DNA of 10,000 nucleotides from Flavobacterium sp. (GCF_020217025.1 NZ_JAIWOF010000076.1:1-10000); one strand, 5' to 3'. Counted from the first letter of the stretch, positions 1 to 6,936 are shown. The notes: generated from the sequence alone by a model not told the origin. Translations and numbers: made by a program.

Positions 1-567
1 GCTTTCGTAGGTAAAAATGGTGAAGGTAAATCAACTATGATTAAAGCCATTATGAAAGAAATTGAAATCAATGGAGGTTCTGTAGAAATTGGTCACAATG
101 CACAAATTGGCTATTTTGCTCAAAATCAAGCCGCTCAATTAGACGAAAACGCAACTATTTTTGAAACCATTGATAGAATTGCCGTTGGAGATGTTCGTAC
201 ACAAATTAAAAATATTCTTGGCGCCTTTATGTTTCAAGGAGATGATATTCAAAAGAAAGTGAAAGTACTTTCTGGAGGAGAAAAAACACGTCTGGCAATG
301 ATTAAGTTACTGTTAGAACCTGTAAATCTTCTAATTTTAGATGAGCCATCCAACCATTTAGATATGAAAACGAAAGACATCATAAAAGATGCTTTACGTG
401 ATTTTGACGGAACTTTGATTTTAGTTTCTCACGATCGTGATTTCTTGGATGGTTTGGCTGAAAAAGTATTCGAATTTGGAAATAAGCGTGTTAAAGAACA
501 TTTCGAAGATATCAAAGGATTCTTAGTGCACAAGAAAATGGATTCGTTGAAAGAGATTGAAAAATAA
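1..567 (+). CDS. ABC-F family ATP-binding protein, C-terminal nucleotide-binding domain (5' end outside window)
   Basis: The reading frame is open from the first base, so the gene starts upstream; 188 codons and the TAA stop are present. This is the second ATPase domain of a soluble ABC-F protein. Numbered from the window edge, it has Walker A GKNGEGKST (4-12), the Q-loop glutamine in YFAQNQ (Q41), the signature LSGGE (90-94), Walker B with catalytic glutamate LLILDEPSNHLD (110-121; D114, E115) and the H-loop SHD (H144). No membrane segment is visible. ABC-F proteins pair two such domains through a linker and act on the ribosome, as translation factors or in antibiotic resistance; which subfamily this is cannot be told because the linker lies outside the window. 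Serine replaces the usual threonine in the DEPTNHLD motif, a mild change. The protein ends about 20 residues after the last strand, without the long C-terminal coiled coil of Uup. Family call is firm, role is not. Confidence 0.93.
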   Translation, partial: AFVGKNGEGKSTMIKAIMKEIEINGGSVEIGHNAQIGYFAQNQAAQLDENATIFETIDRIAVGDVRTQIKNILGAFMFQGDDIQKKVKVLSGGEKTRLAMIKLLLEPVNLLILDEPSNHLDMKTKDIIKDALRDFDGTLILVSHDRDFLDGLAEKVFEFGNKRVKEHFEDIKGFLVHKKMDSLKEIEK

Positions 568-585
568 GATTCGTGAATAAATAAA

Positions 586-611
586 AAAAAGCTCCTTAAT
601 TGGGGCTTTTT
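586..611 (+). terminator. Intrinsic terminator of the ABC-F gene
   Basis: GCTCC (591-595) pairs with GGGGC (602-606, one G-T wobble) around a six-base TTAATT loop. The stem is extended by five A-T pairs from the flanking A run and T run, and the T tract follows directly. It lies about 20 bases after the stop codon. The A run on the other side could let it work on the minus strand too, but no minus-strand gene approaches it. Confidence 0.85.
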
Positions 612-668
612 CTGTTTTTGAATGTATTTGTTTTAGATTATCTTTTTATTAATATTCTTACTAATTTC

Positions 669-698
669 TTGGTCAATTCAATAAAAATTTTAAATTTG
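669..698 (+). promoter_or_regulatory. Bacteroidota-type promoter of the hybrid histidine kinase gene
   Basis: A TTG at 669-671 is followed after 19 bp by TAAATTTG (691-698), a perfect match to the Bacteroidota -7 consensus TAnnTTTG with normal spacing. Transcription would begin near 704, leaving a leader of about 58 bases before the ATG at 763. The element lies between the upstream terminator and the kinase gene, so the kinase is probably transcribed on its own. Confidence 0.7.
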
Positions 699-762
699 TA
701 TAGTTGCACAAATATTTATTTCATTTTTAGCCTAAAATTTAACAAATCCTCCTTGATTAAGA

Positions 763-2949
763 ATGTTTAAAAAAGCTGTTGTATTTTTTTGGATACTATT
801 TTCCTTTCAGCTGTCCTTTGGACAAGGAATTGGATATAAAGATAAGTATGCAAGAGGTTTGTACGACAAAGCTTTAAAAGGCTTAAACGACTTAAAATGC
901 AGCGAATCTTTATCGTATTCCCAACAACTTTTAGAATACGCTTTAAAGGAAAATAAGTATGATATGGCTGCGGCTTCCTACAATATCATTGGACTTAATT
1001 TTGAAGAATTTGGTGATTTAAAAAAGTCTATTCAATATTATAATTCTGGAGTTTCTTATGCCAAATTAGCAAAGAATGATACCATTGAGAATTATCTTTA
1101 TAACAACATTGGAAATCTTTATTATTTCAGGCTAAAAGATTCCAATAAAGGACTTTATTATTATCAAAAGTCATATGAATTATCTAAAAAGTTAGATACA
1201 CCAAGGGATATTGCTTTTGCAGAAATTAATTTAGCCGATGTTTATTTGGAGTTGAATGAACTAGATAAAGGTAAATATTATTTGCAATTAGTAGAAAAAA
1301 AAATGAATAACAACGATTACGAAATGGGAATGTCGTATTATTCGTTGATGGCTTATTACTATGAAATGCGGAATGATCTTGTGAATGCCGAAAAGAATTA
1401 TTTAAAATGTGTTTCCGATTTTAAATATCAAGATATCGAATATCATAAATCGCATCAAATGGATATTTATGCAATGGTGTATAGATTTTATAAAAAGTAT
1501 AATAAAACAGAAAAAGCGCTTTATTATTTAGAAAAACACGACCAACTTCAAGATGAACTTTTTAGTAAAGAAAGGAATATCGAAATAAAAATGGCTGGCG
1601 GAGACATTGAGGCACTTGAATACAAATATAAGGTGCAACAAATTGAAACTGAGAAAAAAATTCAGCATCAAAAAATGAAGGCTGCAAATCGTTTTAATAA
1701 AGTAGTACTGTGGTTTCTTGGTTTTGTAATAATATTTTTAATTTTTATTTTTAAAGGGTTTGTAAACTATAGAACTTTAAGTAAAAAGCTATCGGATTAT
1801 AACTTTCAGTTACAAGTGGCTAGAGAAAAATCAGAAGAAGCAACTCGATTAAAAACACAATTTTTATCTAATGTGAGTCATGAACTAAGAACCCCTTTGT
1901 ATGGTGTAATTGGTATGGCTGAAATTTTAGAAAGCGAACACAAAGAAATTAAAAAGAGTCCCTATTTTAACGCTTTGAAGTTTTCTTCACAATATCTTTT
2001 AACTTTAATTAATGATGTTTTAAACGTTTATAAAATTGAAGATAATAATATTGAATTCAATTATGAAAATATTAATATTAGAGAAGAAATTGGTCACATA
2101 AAAGAATCTATGAACGTCATAGCAAAGTCAAACAAAAATGAAATTATTGTTTCAATTGCAGATGATGTTCCTCAATTTATTAAAACCGATTTGACTCGAT
2201 TCTCTCAAATTTTAATCAACTTAGTTAGTAATGCTTTAAAGTTTACCAAGAAAGGAAAGGTTACACTTAGTTTGTCCTTGGAGAATAAGGATAATAATGT
2301 GTTTTTGAAATTAGAGGTAAAAGATACTGGAATCGGAATTCCTGAAGAATATTTGGATAAAATCTTTGAAAAATTTGTTCAAGTTGATGTGAATTTGCAA
2401 GAACAATATAAAGGAACAGGACTTGGGTTGTCTATTGTGAAACGTTTAGTAGAACTTTTTAAAGGAAGTATTTCAGTAGAAAGTAAAATTAGAGAAGGCA
2501 GTAAGTTTACGGTTTTGTTTCCTCACATTCCAGCAGATGAAATTGTAATTTCAGAACAAATTAAAGAAAATTCGAATTCAAAACTTCAAAACTTAAATAT
2601 TTTAGTGGTTGAAGACAATAAAATCAATCAAATGGTGACCCAAAAACTCTTGGAGAAAAATGGTCACAACTTCCAAATAGCAGAAAATGGTTTGGAAGCT
2701 TTATTACTAGTTGAAGAGAATAAATTTGATGTAATTCTGATGGATATCAATATGCCAGTTATGAACGGAATTGAAGCTTCAATCAAAATTAGAAATCTTG
2801 GAATTAAAACGCCGATTATTGCGTTAACCGCTTCTGACAAAGAAAATATTCTAAAAGAAATTCTAGAAAAGAAAAATGGCCTTACCGATGTTTTGGTAAA
2901 ACCATTTGAATATGCCGATTTAGAAAATGTAATTTCGAGATATATTTAA
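763..2949 (+). CDS. TPR-containing hybrid sensor histidine kinase/response regulator
   Basis: This 728-residue membrane sensor should autophosphorylate on histidine and pass phosphate to its own receiver domain. In order it shows a signal peptide (about 1-20, hydrophobic, ending SFG before Q21) and about five tetratricopeptide-like helical repeats (about 40-265), predicted to be periplasmic. A charged helix (about 275-310) precedes a single transmembrane segment (314-332). The HisKA domain carries the phosphorylated H373 in SHELRTP. The HATPase domain has the N box (N486, N490), G1 box DTGIGIP (521-527) and G2 box GTGLGLS (551-557). The C-terminal receiver (about 610-728) has the acidic pair E617/D618, phosphoacceptor D661, T689 and K713, all intact. 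There is no DNA-binding output domain and no HPt domain, and no partner regulator lies nearby, so the phosphorelay target is elsewhere. The ligand is unknown. The start at 763 fits the signal peptide and the promoter upstream. Confidence 0.93.
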   Translation: MFKKAVVFFWILFSFQLSFGQGIGYKDKYARGLYDKALKGLNDLKCSESLSYSQQLLEYALKENKYDMAAASYNIIGLNFEEFGDLKKSIQYYNSGVSYAKLAKNDTIENYLYNNIGNLYYFRLKDSNKGLYYYQKSYELSKKLDTPRDIAFAEINLADVYLELNELDKGKYYLQLVEKKMNNNDYEMGMSYYSLMAYYYEMRNDLVNAEKNYLKCVSDFKYQDIEYHKSHQMDIYAMVYRFYKKYNKTEKALYYLEKHDQLQDELFSKERNIEIKMAGGDIEALEYKYKVQQIETEKKIQHQKMKAANRFNKVVLWFLGFVIIFLIFIFKGFVNYRTLSKKLSDYNFQLQVAREKSEEATRLKTQFLSNVSHELRTPLYGVIGMAEILESEHKEIKKSPYFNALKFSSQYLLTLINDVLNVYKIEDNNIEFNYENINIREEIGHIKESMNVIAKSNKNEIIVSIADDVPQFIKTDLTRFSQILINLVSNALKFTKKGKVTLSLSLENKDNNVFLKLEVKDTGIGIPEEYLDKIFEKFVQVDVNLQEQYKGTGLGLSIVKRLVELFKGSISVESKIREGSKFTVLFPHIPADEIVISEQIKENSNSKLQNLNILVVEDNKINQMVTQKLLEKNGHNFQIAENGLEALLLVEENKFDVILMDINMPVMNGIEASIKIRNLGIKTPIIALTASDKENILKEILEKKNGLTDVLVKPFEYADLENVISRYI

Positions 2950-2950
2950 G

Positions 2951-3292
2951 TTATTTCTTCTTCCATTTCTCAAAACCTAAAACACTTGGCTTGATTTCTT
3001 TTTGCCATTGCATTCCATAGGTTTTATTCAAAAAATTAAAAACCAATTCATTTTTAGTTTCATATTCCTCAAAATTAGTTGGAGCGATGCAACCAAAATC
3101 ATGGAATTTTACATTGTATTTCTTCGCAAAAGCCAAATCTTCTTTGGTAATTACAGATGCAATTCCGCCCAATACATAAATCGTTTTAGTATTCGAATTG
3201 ATTTCGATTTTAATCGTGTCGTTTTGCTTTTTCTCTTGTGCTTGAAGAGTAAAACTGAATAAAAAAATTATGATAATTTGTTTATAGTTCAT
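2951..3292 (-). CDS. Small secreted protein with an FEKKY-like motif
   Basis: This 113-residue protein is the last gene of the minus-strand ECF operon. I chose the ATG at 3292 because it opens directly into a signal peptide (MNYK, then I6-L16, cleavage likely after A18 in LQA-Q). The longer frame back to 3337 would start at TTG and place 15 polar residues before the signal. The mature part is about 95 residues with a hydrophobic strand YVLGGIAS (39-46), then TKEDLAFAKKYNVKFHDFGC (49-68) with the only cysteine at C68, and a lysine-rich tail ending FEKWKKK. I recall flavobacterial relatives annotated as FEKKY domain proteins, where the motif reads FEKKY instead of FAKKY; that naming is from memory and no function is established. 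Its start overlaps the end of the upstream gene by 11 bases, which suggests translational coupling. Its stop is one base from the convergent kinase stop. Confidence 0.8.
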   Translation of the reverse strand: MNYKQIIIIFLFSFTLQAQEKKQNDTIKIEINSNTKTIYVLGGIASVITKEDLAFAKKYNVKFHDFGCIAPTNFEEYETKNELVFNFLNKTYGMQWQKEIKPSVLGFEKWKKK

Positions 3293-4406
3293 TGTTTTTA
3301 ATTTTTGATGAAACATCTGAACCTCCCCATTCGACAAGAGTAAAACCTCTTCGATTGGTTTTAGGTAGTTGTTGCTCGTTAATATTTTTAAAATTCTCTA
3401 AACCATAAAATTCCACATAAATTCTGATACTAGTTTCTGGTTTAGGATTTACATTTAAAGTGGCAATTTCACTACATTTTTCATTTATTAAGAAATGAAT
3501 AAAGTTATATTTATTACGTTCTAAGACAGGCAACCAATATTGTATGAAGTCATTTGTTTCTTGATTGTTTAAACCAATATTTTCAAGCTTTTCGATGAAA
3601 AATTCTGTTAACTTTTCTTTTGGAACAATGAAGCCATCGTTATATTTATAATGTTCTTCTGGAAAGTCAATAGTTCCATCCCAAAATAATGAACTGTAAT
3701 AACGATTGGTTTTTTTATCAAAAATTTGTCCGTTTGGCTCTGCAATTACTTCCCAATTTTTATCGTATTTTGGGAATGTTGTTAGTAATTTTCCTTTTAC
3801 ATCCAATTTAATATCAAGAGCAGTTTTTTCTGTTGGATAAAGATATATGACTGGTTTTTCTAATATAATATGCTGATCTGATTTGAGATTAACTACAAGA
3901 TTCTCTTTATTTTCAATTTTTATCTTATGTGATTTAAATTCTATAAATGAAATTTCTAAAATATCATTTAATTTAACTTCAATAGAGAATTTTCCGTCAA
4001 AATCGGCTTGTGTTTCTGCTTTTGAATTTAGATTTTTTATATAGGCTCCAGGTATAGGAAGTTTTTCACAATCGTAAACTGTTCCAGAAATTTTAAAAAC
4101 ATCGCTTTCGTTTTTTATTGAATTTTCAAGGGAATATTTTTTATATAATTGCTTTAATTCTCGTTTAGAAATAGTTTTTGTAGTAATTAGAATGGCACCG
4201 TTTTTACCAATTTGTCCATAGATTGCTATTGCCTCTTTATCTTTTAAAACCTTTACCGATTCGATGTTTTTAGAATCAAATGCATCTAAAATATCTTTAT
4301 AAACAATTTTTTCGTTTACAACAATTAGTGCTTCATTGAATGCTTTTTCTTGTCCAAAAGTGGTTATCGCAAATAGAAAAAATAGCAGTATTTTTAATGA
4401 TTTCAT
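3282..4406 (-). CDS. Secreted three-module protein: plug-like segment, carboxypeptidase-regulatory-like domain, KPVIYLYP domain
   Basis: This 374-residue protein begins with a signal peptide (1-18, cleavage before Q19). Residues 27-78 resemble the end of a TonB-receptor plug: NIESVKVLKD (47-56), then IYGQIGKNGAILIT (62-75). In SusC-type receptors this stretch leads into the beta-barrel; here no barrel follows. Residues 104-174 look like a carboxypeptidase-regulatory-like beta-sandwich, with ISGTVYD (106-112), IPGAYI (118-123) and DFDGKFSI (135-142). Residues 183-365 form a separate domain starting KPVIYLYPTEKT (184-195), with SLFWDG (239-244) and GFTLVEWGG (354-362). I recognise this from uncharacterised exported proteins in several phyla but know no function for it. 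The gene starts 40 bp after the anti-sigma gene and overlaps the next gene by 11 bp, so it belongs to the ECF operon. No catalytic motif is evident. Final location (periplasm, outer membrane or outside) is unknown. Confidence 0.88.
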   Translation of the reverse strand: MKSLKILLFFLFAITTFGQEKAFNEALIVVNEKIVYKDILDAFDSKNIESVKVLKDKEAIAIYGQIGKNGAILITTKTISKRELKQLYKKYSLENSIKNESDVFKISGTVYDCEKLPIPGAYIKNLNSKAETQADFDGKFSIEVKLNDILEISFIEFKSHKIKIENKENLVVNLKSDQHIILEKPVIYLYPTEKTALDIKLDVKGKLLTTFPKYDKNWEVIAEPNGQIFDKKTNRYYSSLFWDGTIDFPEEHYKYNDGFIVPKEKLTEFFIEKLENIGLNNQETNDFIQYWLPVLERNKYNFIHFLINEKCSEIATLNVNPKPETSIRIYVEFYGLENFKNINEQQLPKTNRRGFTLVEWGGSDVSSKIKNNEL

Positions 4407-4446
4407 TATTTTGTTTTTTTTTAATTTGTTTTTAAAATTATTCTTG

Positions 4447-5340
4447 CTATTTCTTGATTGTAATAATCACAACTCCTTTTTTTCCTTTTTCACCATAAAT
4501 CGGAATAGCTCTTTCAGGTTCTAAAATAACGATGGTATCAATTTTTTGCTTACTCAATGGCGCATACGGACTCGTAGGATTTTCTCCAAAAAGTGACTCT
4601 TCGGAATATTCAACACCATTTATATAATAAATTGGTTCTTTCAATTCTACCACCGATTCAATTTCTTCTGGATTTAAATTATTTAGCGATTTTTTACTTA
4701 ATTTTCCGTCAATAAGTAGTAAATCATCATTTGGTTCTTTTTTGTCTTTTTCCTGAGTTGTCTCTGCCGATTTCATTGTAACATCATAACGCTTTCCTTT
4801 AGCTAAATAGCCTGAATTATTTATTGAAGCTGAATTCGAAATATTATTGTTATAGGTTGGAACCAAACTCGTTTTTGCCATTTCTTGAACTTCTTCCATA
4901 GCAATTGGAACCGGAATCATAACTTCTTTTTTCGATTTGTAATTGATGGTATCGTTAATTACAATGTTGTTCTGAATTACGATTTGTTGTTGTAAAATTT
5001 GTTCCGCATCTTTTTTAATTTCTGGAGTTGTGTTTACCAATCCATTCGCTGTTTCAGGTGTTGGAATCGTTTTTTTTGATGAATCAATAGTAGTAACTGT
5101 ATTTTCTGGAACAATTACATTTTCTTTTTCTTGCAGTAAGAAAAAAGTTAATGTTCCTACTAAAACTATCGAAGCTGCTACTGCTAATTTTTTCCACAAA
5201 TGTTTCTCCTTTTGAAGTGTTTGCGTTTCCATTTTGTCTTCCACGCGTGCCCAAATCTTCTCCATTCCTGGAAAGTCTTTTTGCTCGGCGTTTTCGGCAG
5301 CTTGTTGTATTTTTTTATATAATTTTTCTTCTGTTCCCAT
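4447..5340 (-). CDS. Membrane anti-sigma factor-like protein with a C-terminal plug-like region
   Basis: The gene begins 2 bp after the sigma-factor stop codon (TAG TC ATG), the usual sign of a sigma/anti-sigma pair. The 297-residue product has a charged N-terminal region (1-51, including DFPGMEKIWARVEDKM at 22-37) that would bind the sigma factor in the cytoplasm. A single transmembrane helix (52-69) and a long periplasmic part follow. There is no zinc-binding HxxxCxxC motif, so it is not a ZAS-type anti-sigma. The middle (about 75-200) is low-complexity and rich in N, T and I. The end holds two plug-like stretches: LLIDGK with NPEEIESVVELKEP (208-236), and YINGVEY with KIDTIVILEPE and IYGEKGKKGVVIIT (239-294). 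Similar ends occur in SusC-type transducers and in other flavobacterial anti-sigma proteins. The anti-sigma role is inferred from position and topology; the sensing role of the C-terminus is conjecture. Confidence 0.85.
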   Translation of the reverse strand: MGTEEKLYKKIQQAAENAEQKDFPGMEKIWARVEDKMETQTLQKEKHLWKKLAVAASIVLVGTLTFFLLQEKENVIVPENTVTTIDSSKKTIPTPETANGLVNTTPEIKKDAEQILQQQIVIQNNIVINDTINYKSKKEVMIPVPIAMEEVQEMAKTSLVPTYNNNISNSASINNSGYLAKGKRYDVTMKSAETTQEKDKKEPNDDLLLIDGKLSKKSLNNLNPEEIESVVELKEPIYYINGVEYSEESLFGENPTSPYAPLSKQKIDTIVILEPERAIPIYGEKGKKGVVIITIKK

Positions 5341-5342
5341 GA

Positions 5343-5876
5343 CTATTTTGCTTTTTGATAATAAAAAGTTCTTACCAATTCTTTTAATTTACTTTTCGCT
5401 GCATTTAATTGCGATTTCGATGTTCCTTCACTAATGCCAAGTTGTTCTGCAATTTCTTTGTGCGAATAGCCTTCAATCACAAACAAATTAAAAATCGTTT
5501 GGCACCCATCGGGAATATAATTCAGTAAATTGAGCAAATCTTCTTCTTCTAAATCGGTAACTTCATCTGCTAAAGGTTGCGAATTGTAGCTCACATCTTC
5601 CAAATACAAATTAAAGTTGATGTTCTTTTTAATTTGTAACAGACAATTGTTCACCGTTATTTTTCGCGCCCAAGCTTCAAAAGCCAAATCTTCTTTTAGT
5701 TGATCTATTTTTGTAAATAGGGTAAAAAAAGCATCGGCCAATACTTCTTCTATTTCTTCCTCCTTTTTTAAATACCGTTTACACAAACGATAGAGTTTTG
5801 GCGCCATAATTTCATACACCATGCGTTGTGCTTCACGGTGTTGTTTTCGGCAGCCTTGTATGTGTTTTACATCCAT
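5343..5876 (-). CDS. ECF-family RNA polymerase sigma-70 factor
   Basis: This 177-residue protein has only sigma regions 2 and 4, the hallmark of group IV (ECF) factors. Region 2 spans about 20-85 and includes LYRLCKRYLKKEEEIEEVL and the downstream FEAWARKITVNNCL stretch. Region 4 spans about 115-170 with the helix-turn-helix EGYSHKEIAEQLGISEGTSK (135-154), typical of Bacteroidota ECF factors. I chose the ATG at 5876. An in-frame TTG at 5894 would add six residues, but it overlaps a candidate -7 element and the length is already normal. It is the first gene of the operon with the anti-sigma protein and two secreted proteins. By analogy with the family it would direct transcription of its own operon or of envelope genes when released by the anti-sigma; its target promoters cannot be read from this window. 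Confidence 0.93.
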   Translation of the reverse strand: MDVKHIQGCRKQHREAQRMVYEIMAPKLYRLCKRYLKKEEEIEEVLADAFFTLFTKIDQLKEDLAFEAWARKITVNNCLLQIKKNINFNLYLEDVSYNSQPLADEVTDLEEEDLLNLLNYIPDGCQTIFNLFVIEGYSHKEIAEQLGISEGTSKSQLNAAKSKLKELVRTFYYQKAK

Positions 5877-5891
5877 AAAATGTTTTATTTT

Positions 5892-5919
5892 CAAAAATCA
5901 AGTTCAAGGACAAATGCAA
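5892..5919 (-). promoter_or_regulatory. Candidate promoter of the ECF sigma operon
   Basis: On the minus strand a TTG (5917-5919) is followed after 17 bp by GATTTTTG (5892-5899), which differs from the TAnnTTTG consensus only in the first base. Initiation would fall near 5886, giving a leader of roughly 10 bases before the ATG at 5876. The inverted-repeat arm at 5899-5907 lies inside the spacer and could act as an operator. The match is imperfect in an AT-rich region, so chance is a real alternative. Confidence 0.3.
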
Positions 5920-5972
5920 TATTCAATTTGTTTTGCTTTTGAACTTGTTCTTGAATTTGAACTTGTTCTTGA
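5899..5972. repeat. Direct and inverted short repeats upstream of the sigma operon
   Basis: The 14-mer GAACTTGTTCTTGA occurs twice, at 5941-5954 and 5959-5972, with an 18-bp period. The 9-mer TTGAACTTG overlapping each copy (5939-5947 and 5957-5965) has its exact reverse complement CAAGTTCAA at 5899-5907. The left arm could therefore pair with either right arm. The repeats fill about half of the 156-bp gap between the sigma gene and the minus-strand gene upstream. They may be a regulatory site or a dispersed intergenic repeat; the sequence alone does not decide. Confidence 0.6.
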
Positions 5973-6032
5973 CTTCGCTTTTTTATATAGAGCATAAAAG
6001 TTTGTAAAAGGTTGGGAAGGGAGTAAAAAAAA

Positions 6033-6854
6033 TTATTTCTTCGACGTTAATTGGTAAATTATAGTTTCTAAAGTCTCCGTATCATTGTCTTCGCACAATA
6101 AAAACTCAATTTCATTTTCTGATTCCTTGTAAAGCGTAATACCTTCAAATTTCTGATGTTCCGATAATAATTGCACGTCAATAATTTCAAATGTCGGAGC
6201 ATGCATAATACCTAAAATGGTTCCTAAAACTTCGCCATCTTCATAAGTAGATTCGGTGTTTTCGGCGCAAGCCAAGAAATAAATTTTATCGTTCACTAAA
6301 ATCGCATCAGTAAAAGTGGTTTCAATATCATCTAATGTTGGAAGTGAAATCGGTACAAATCGAATACCATCTTCTTGGTTATTCGGAATAATAAAAATGC
6401 CGTTTCGACTATTTTTTGAATTGCCTCTTTGAAAAAGTAACATGGTTTGATGCGCATAAATAGCACCTTCAATATTCAATTGGTCATCGGTAAACGAACC
6501 AACATTTTTTAAATTTTGGTATAAAACACTTAAATCTTGCGTTTGTAAAGCATCCGAACCCAAATCTAAAGTGAACATCGTATTACGTTTTTGAGTTGAA
6601 CCTGAACCCAACATAATTAGTTGATTTCCATATTGGGTAATGCTCTCTAAATCAGGTTTATTTTCTTTTTCAATGTTTTCTCTCGCTTCTTTTACCAATG
6701 GAAATTTCAACAAAAGTTTTTTATCGATGTCGTATTGGTACAAAAAGTTACTCGAATCCGAAATAACAAATAAAACATTTTGGGAATACACCAATCCTGA
6801 TGCTGCCGAAATACCTTTTATCGTGAAGAAATTAGTAAGTTTAAAATTTTCCAT
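6033..6854 (-). CDS. Conserved hypothetical beta-propeller-like protein (DUF6929-like)
   Basis: This 273-residue protein has no signal peptide or membrane segment, so it is probably cytoplasmic. It consists of many short hydrophobic strands separated by polar loops. Strand-turn units such as ASGLVYSQNVLFVISDSSN (about 18-36), ESITQYGNQLIMLGSGST, FTDAILVNDKIYFLACAEN and FEGITLYKES resemble the blades of a beta-propeller that opens near the N-terminus and closes near the C-terminus. I recall flavobacterial proteins of this length being called DUF6929; this is memory, not a search. Conserved acidic and SGSGS-like stretches are seen, but no catalytic site is evident. It is transcribed divergently from the polyphosphate kinase gene, with 82 bp between the two starts, and lies 156 bp upstream of the sigma operon on the same strand. 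No terminator is visible after its stop, so some read-through into the sigma gene is possible. Function unknown. Confidence 0.82.
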   Translation of the reverse strand: MENFKLTNFFTIKGISAASGLVYSQNVLFVISDSSNFLYQYDIDKKLLLKFPLVKEARENIEKENKPDLESITQYGNQLIMLGSGSTQKRNTMFTLDLGSDALQTQDLSVLYQNLKNVGSFTDDQLNIEGAIYAHQTMLLFQRGNSKNSRNGIFIIPNNQEDGIRFVPISLPTLDDIETTFTDAILVNDKIYFLACAENTESTYEDGEVLGTILGIMHAPTFEIIDVQLLSEHQKFEGITLYKESENEIEFLLCEDNDTETLETIIYQLTSKK

Positions 6855-6936
6855 ATTTTTACAAAAGAGTTAACAATTTTTAGCGCAAATTAGCCTCTAA
6901 AAGTACTATTTTTACAGAGATTTAAAACCAACAACG

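Noticed and set aside
3293..3337. Upstream extension of the small secreted protein to a TTG at 3337
   Set aside because: It would put 15 polar residues before a clear signal peptide and overlap the upstream gene by 56 bp; the ATG at 3292 fits better.
5877..5894. TTG start at 5894 for the ECF sigma factor
   Set aside because: It adds six residues without conserved features and overlaps the candidate -7 element; the ATG at 5876 gives normal length.
6898..6931. Back-to-back promoter candidates between the propeller-like gene and ppk2 (TATTTTTA at 6907 on plus; TACTTTTA with a TTG 23 bp away on minus)
   Set aside because: Both lack the final G of TAnnTTTG and have no TTG at good spacing or only at the far limit; in such AT-rich DNA this is near chance level. 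Promoters must exist here but I cannot place them.
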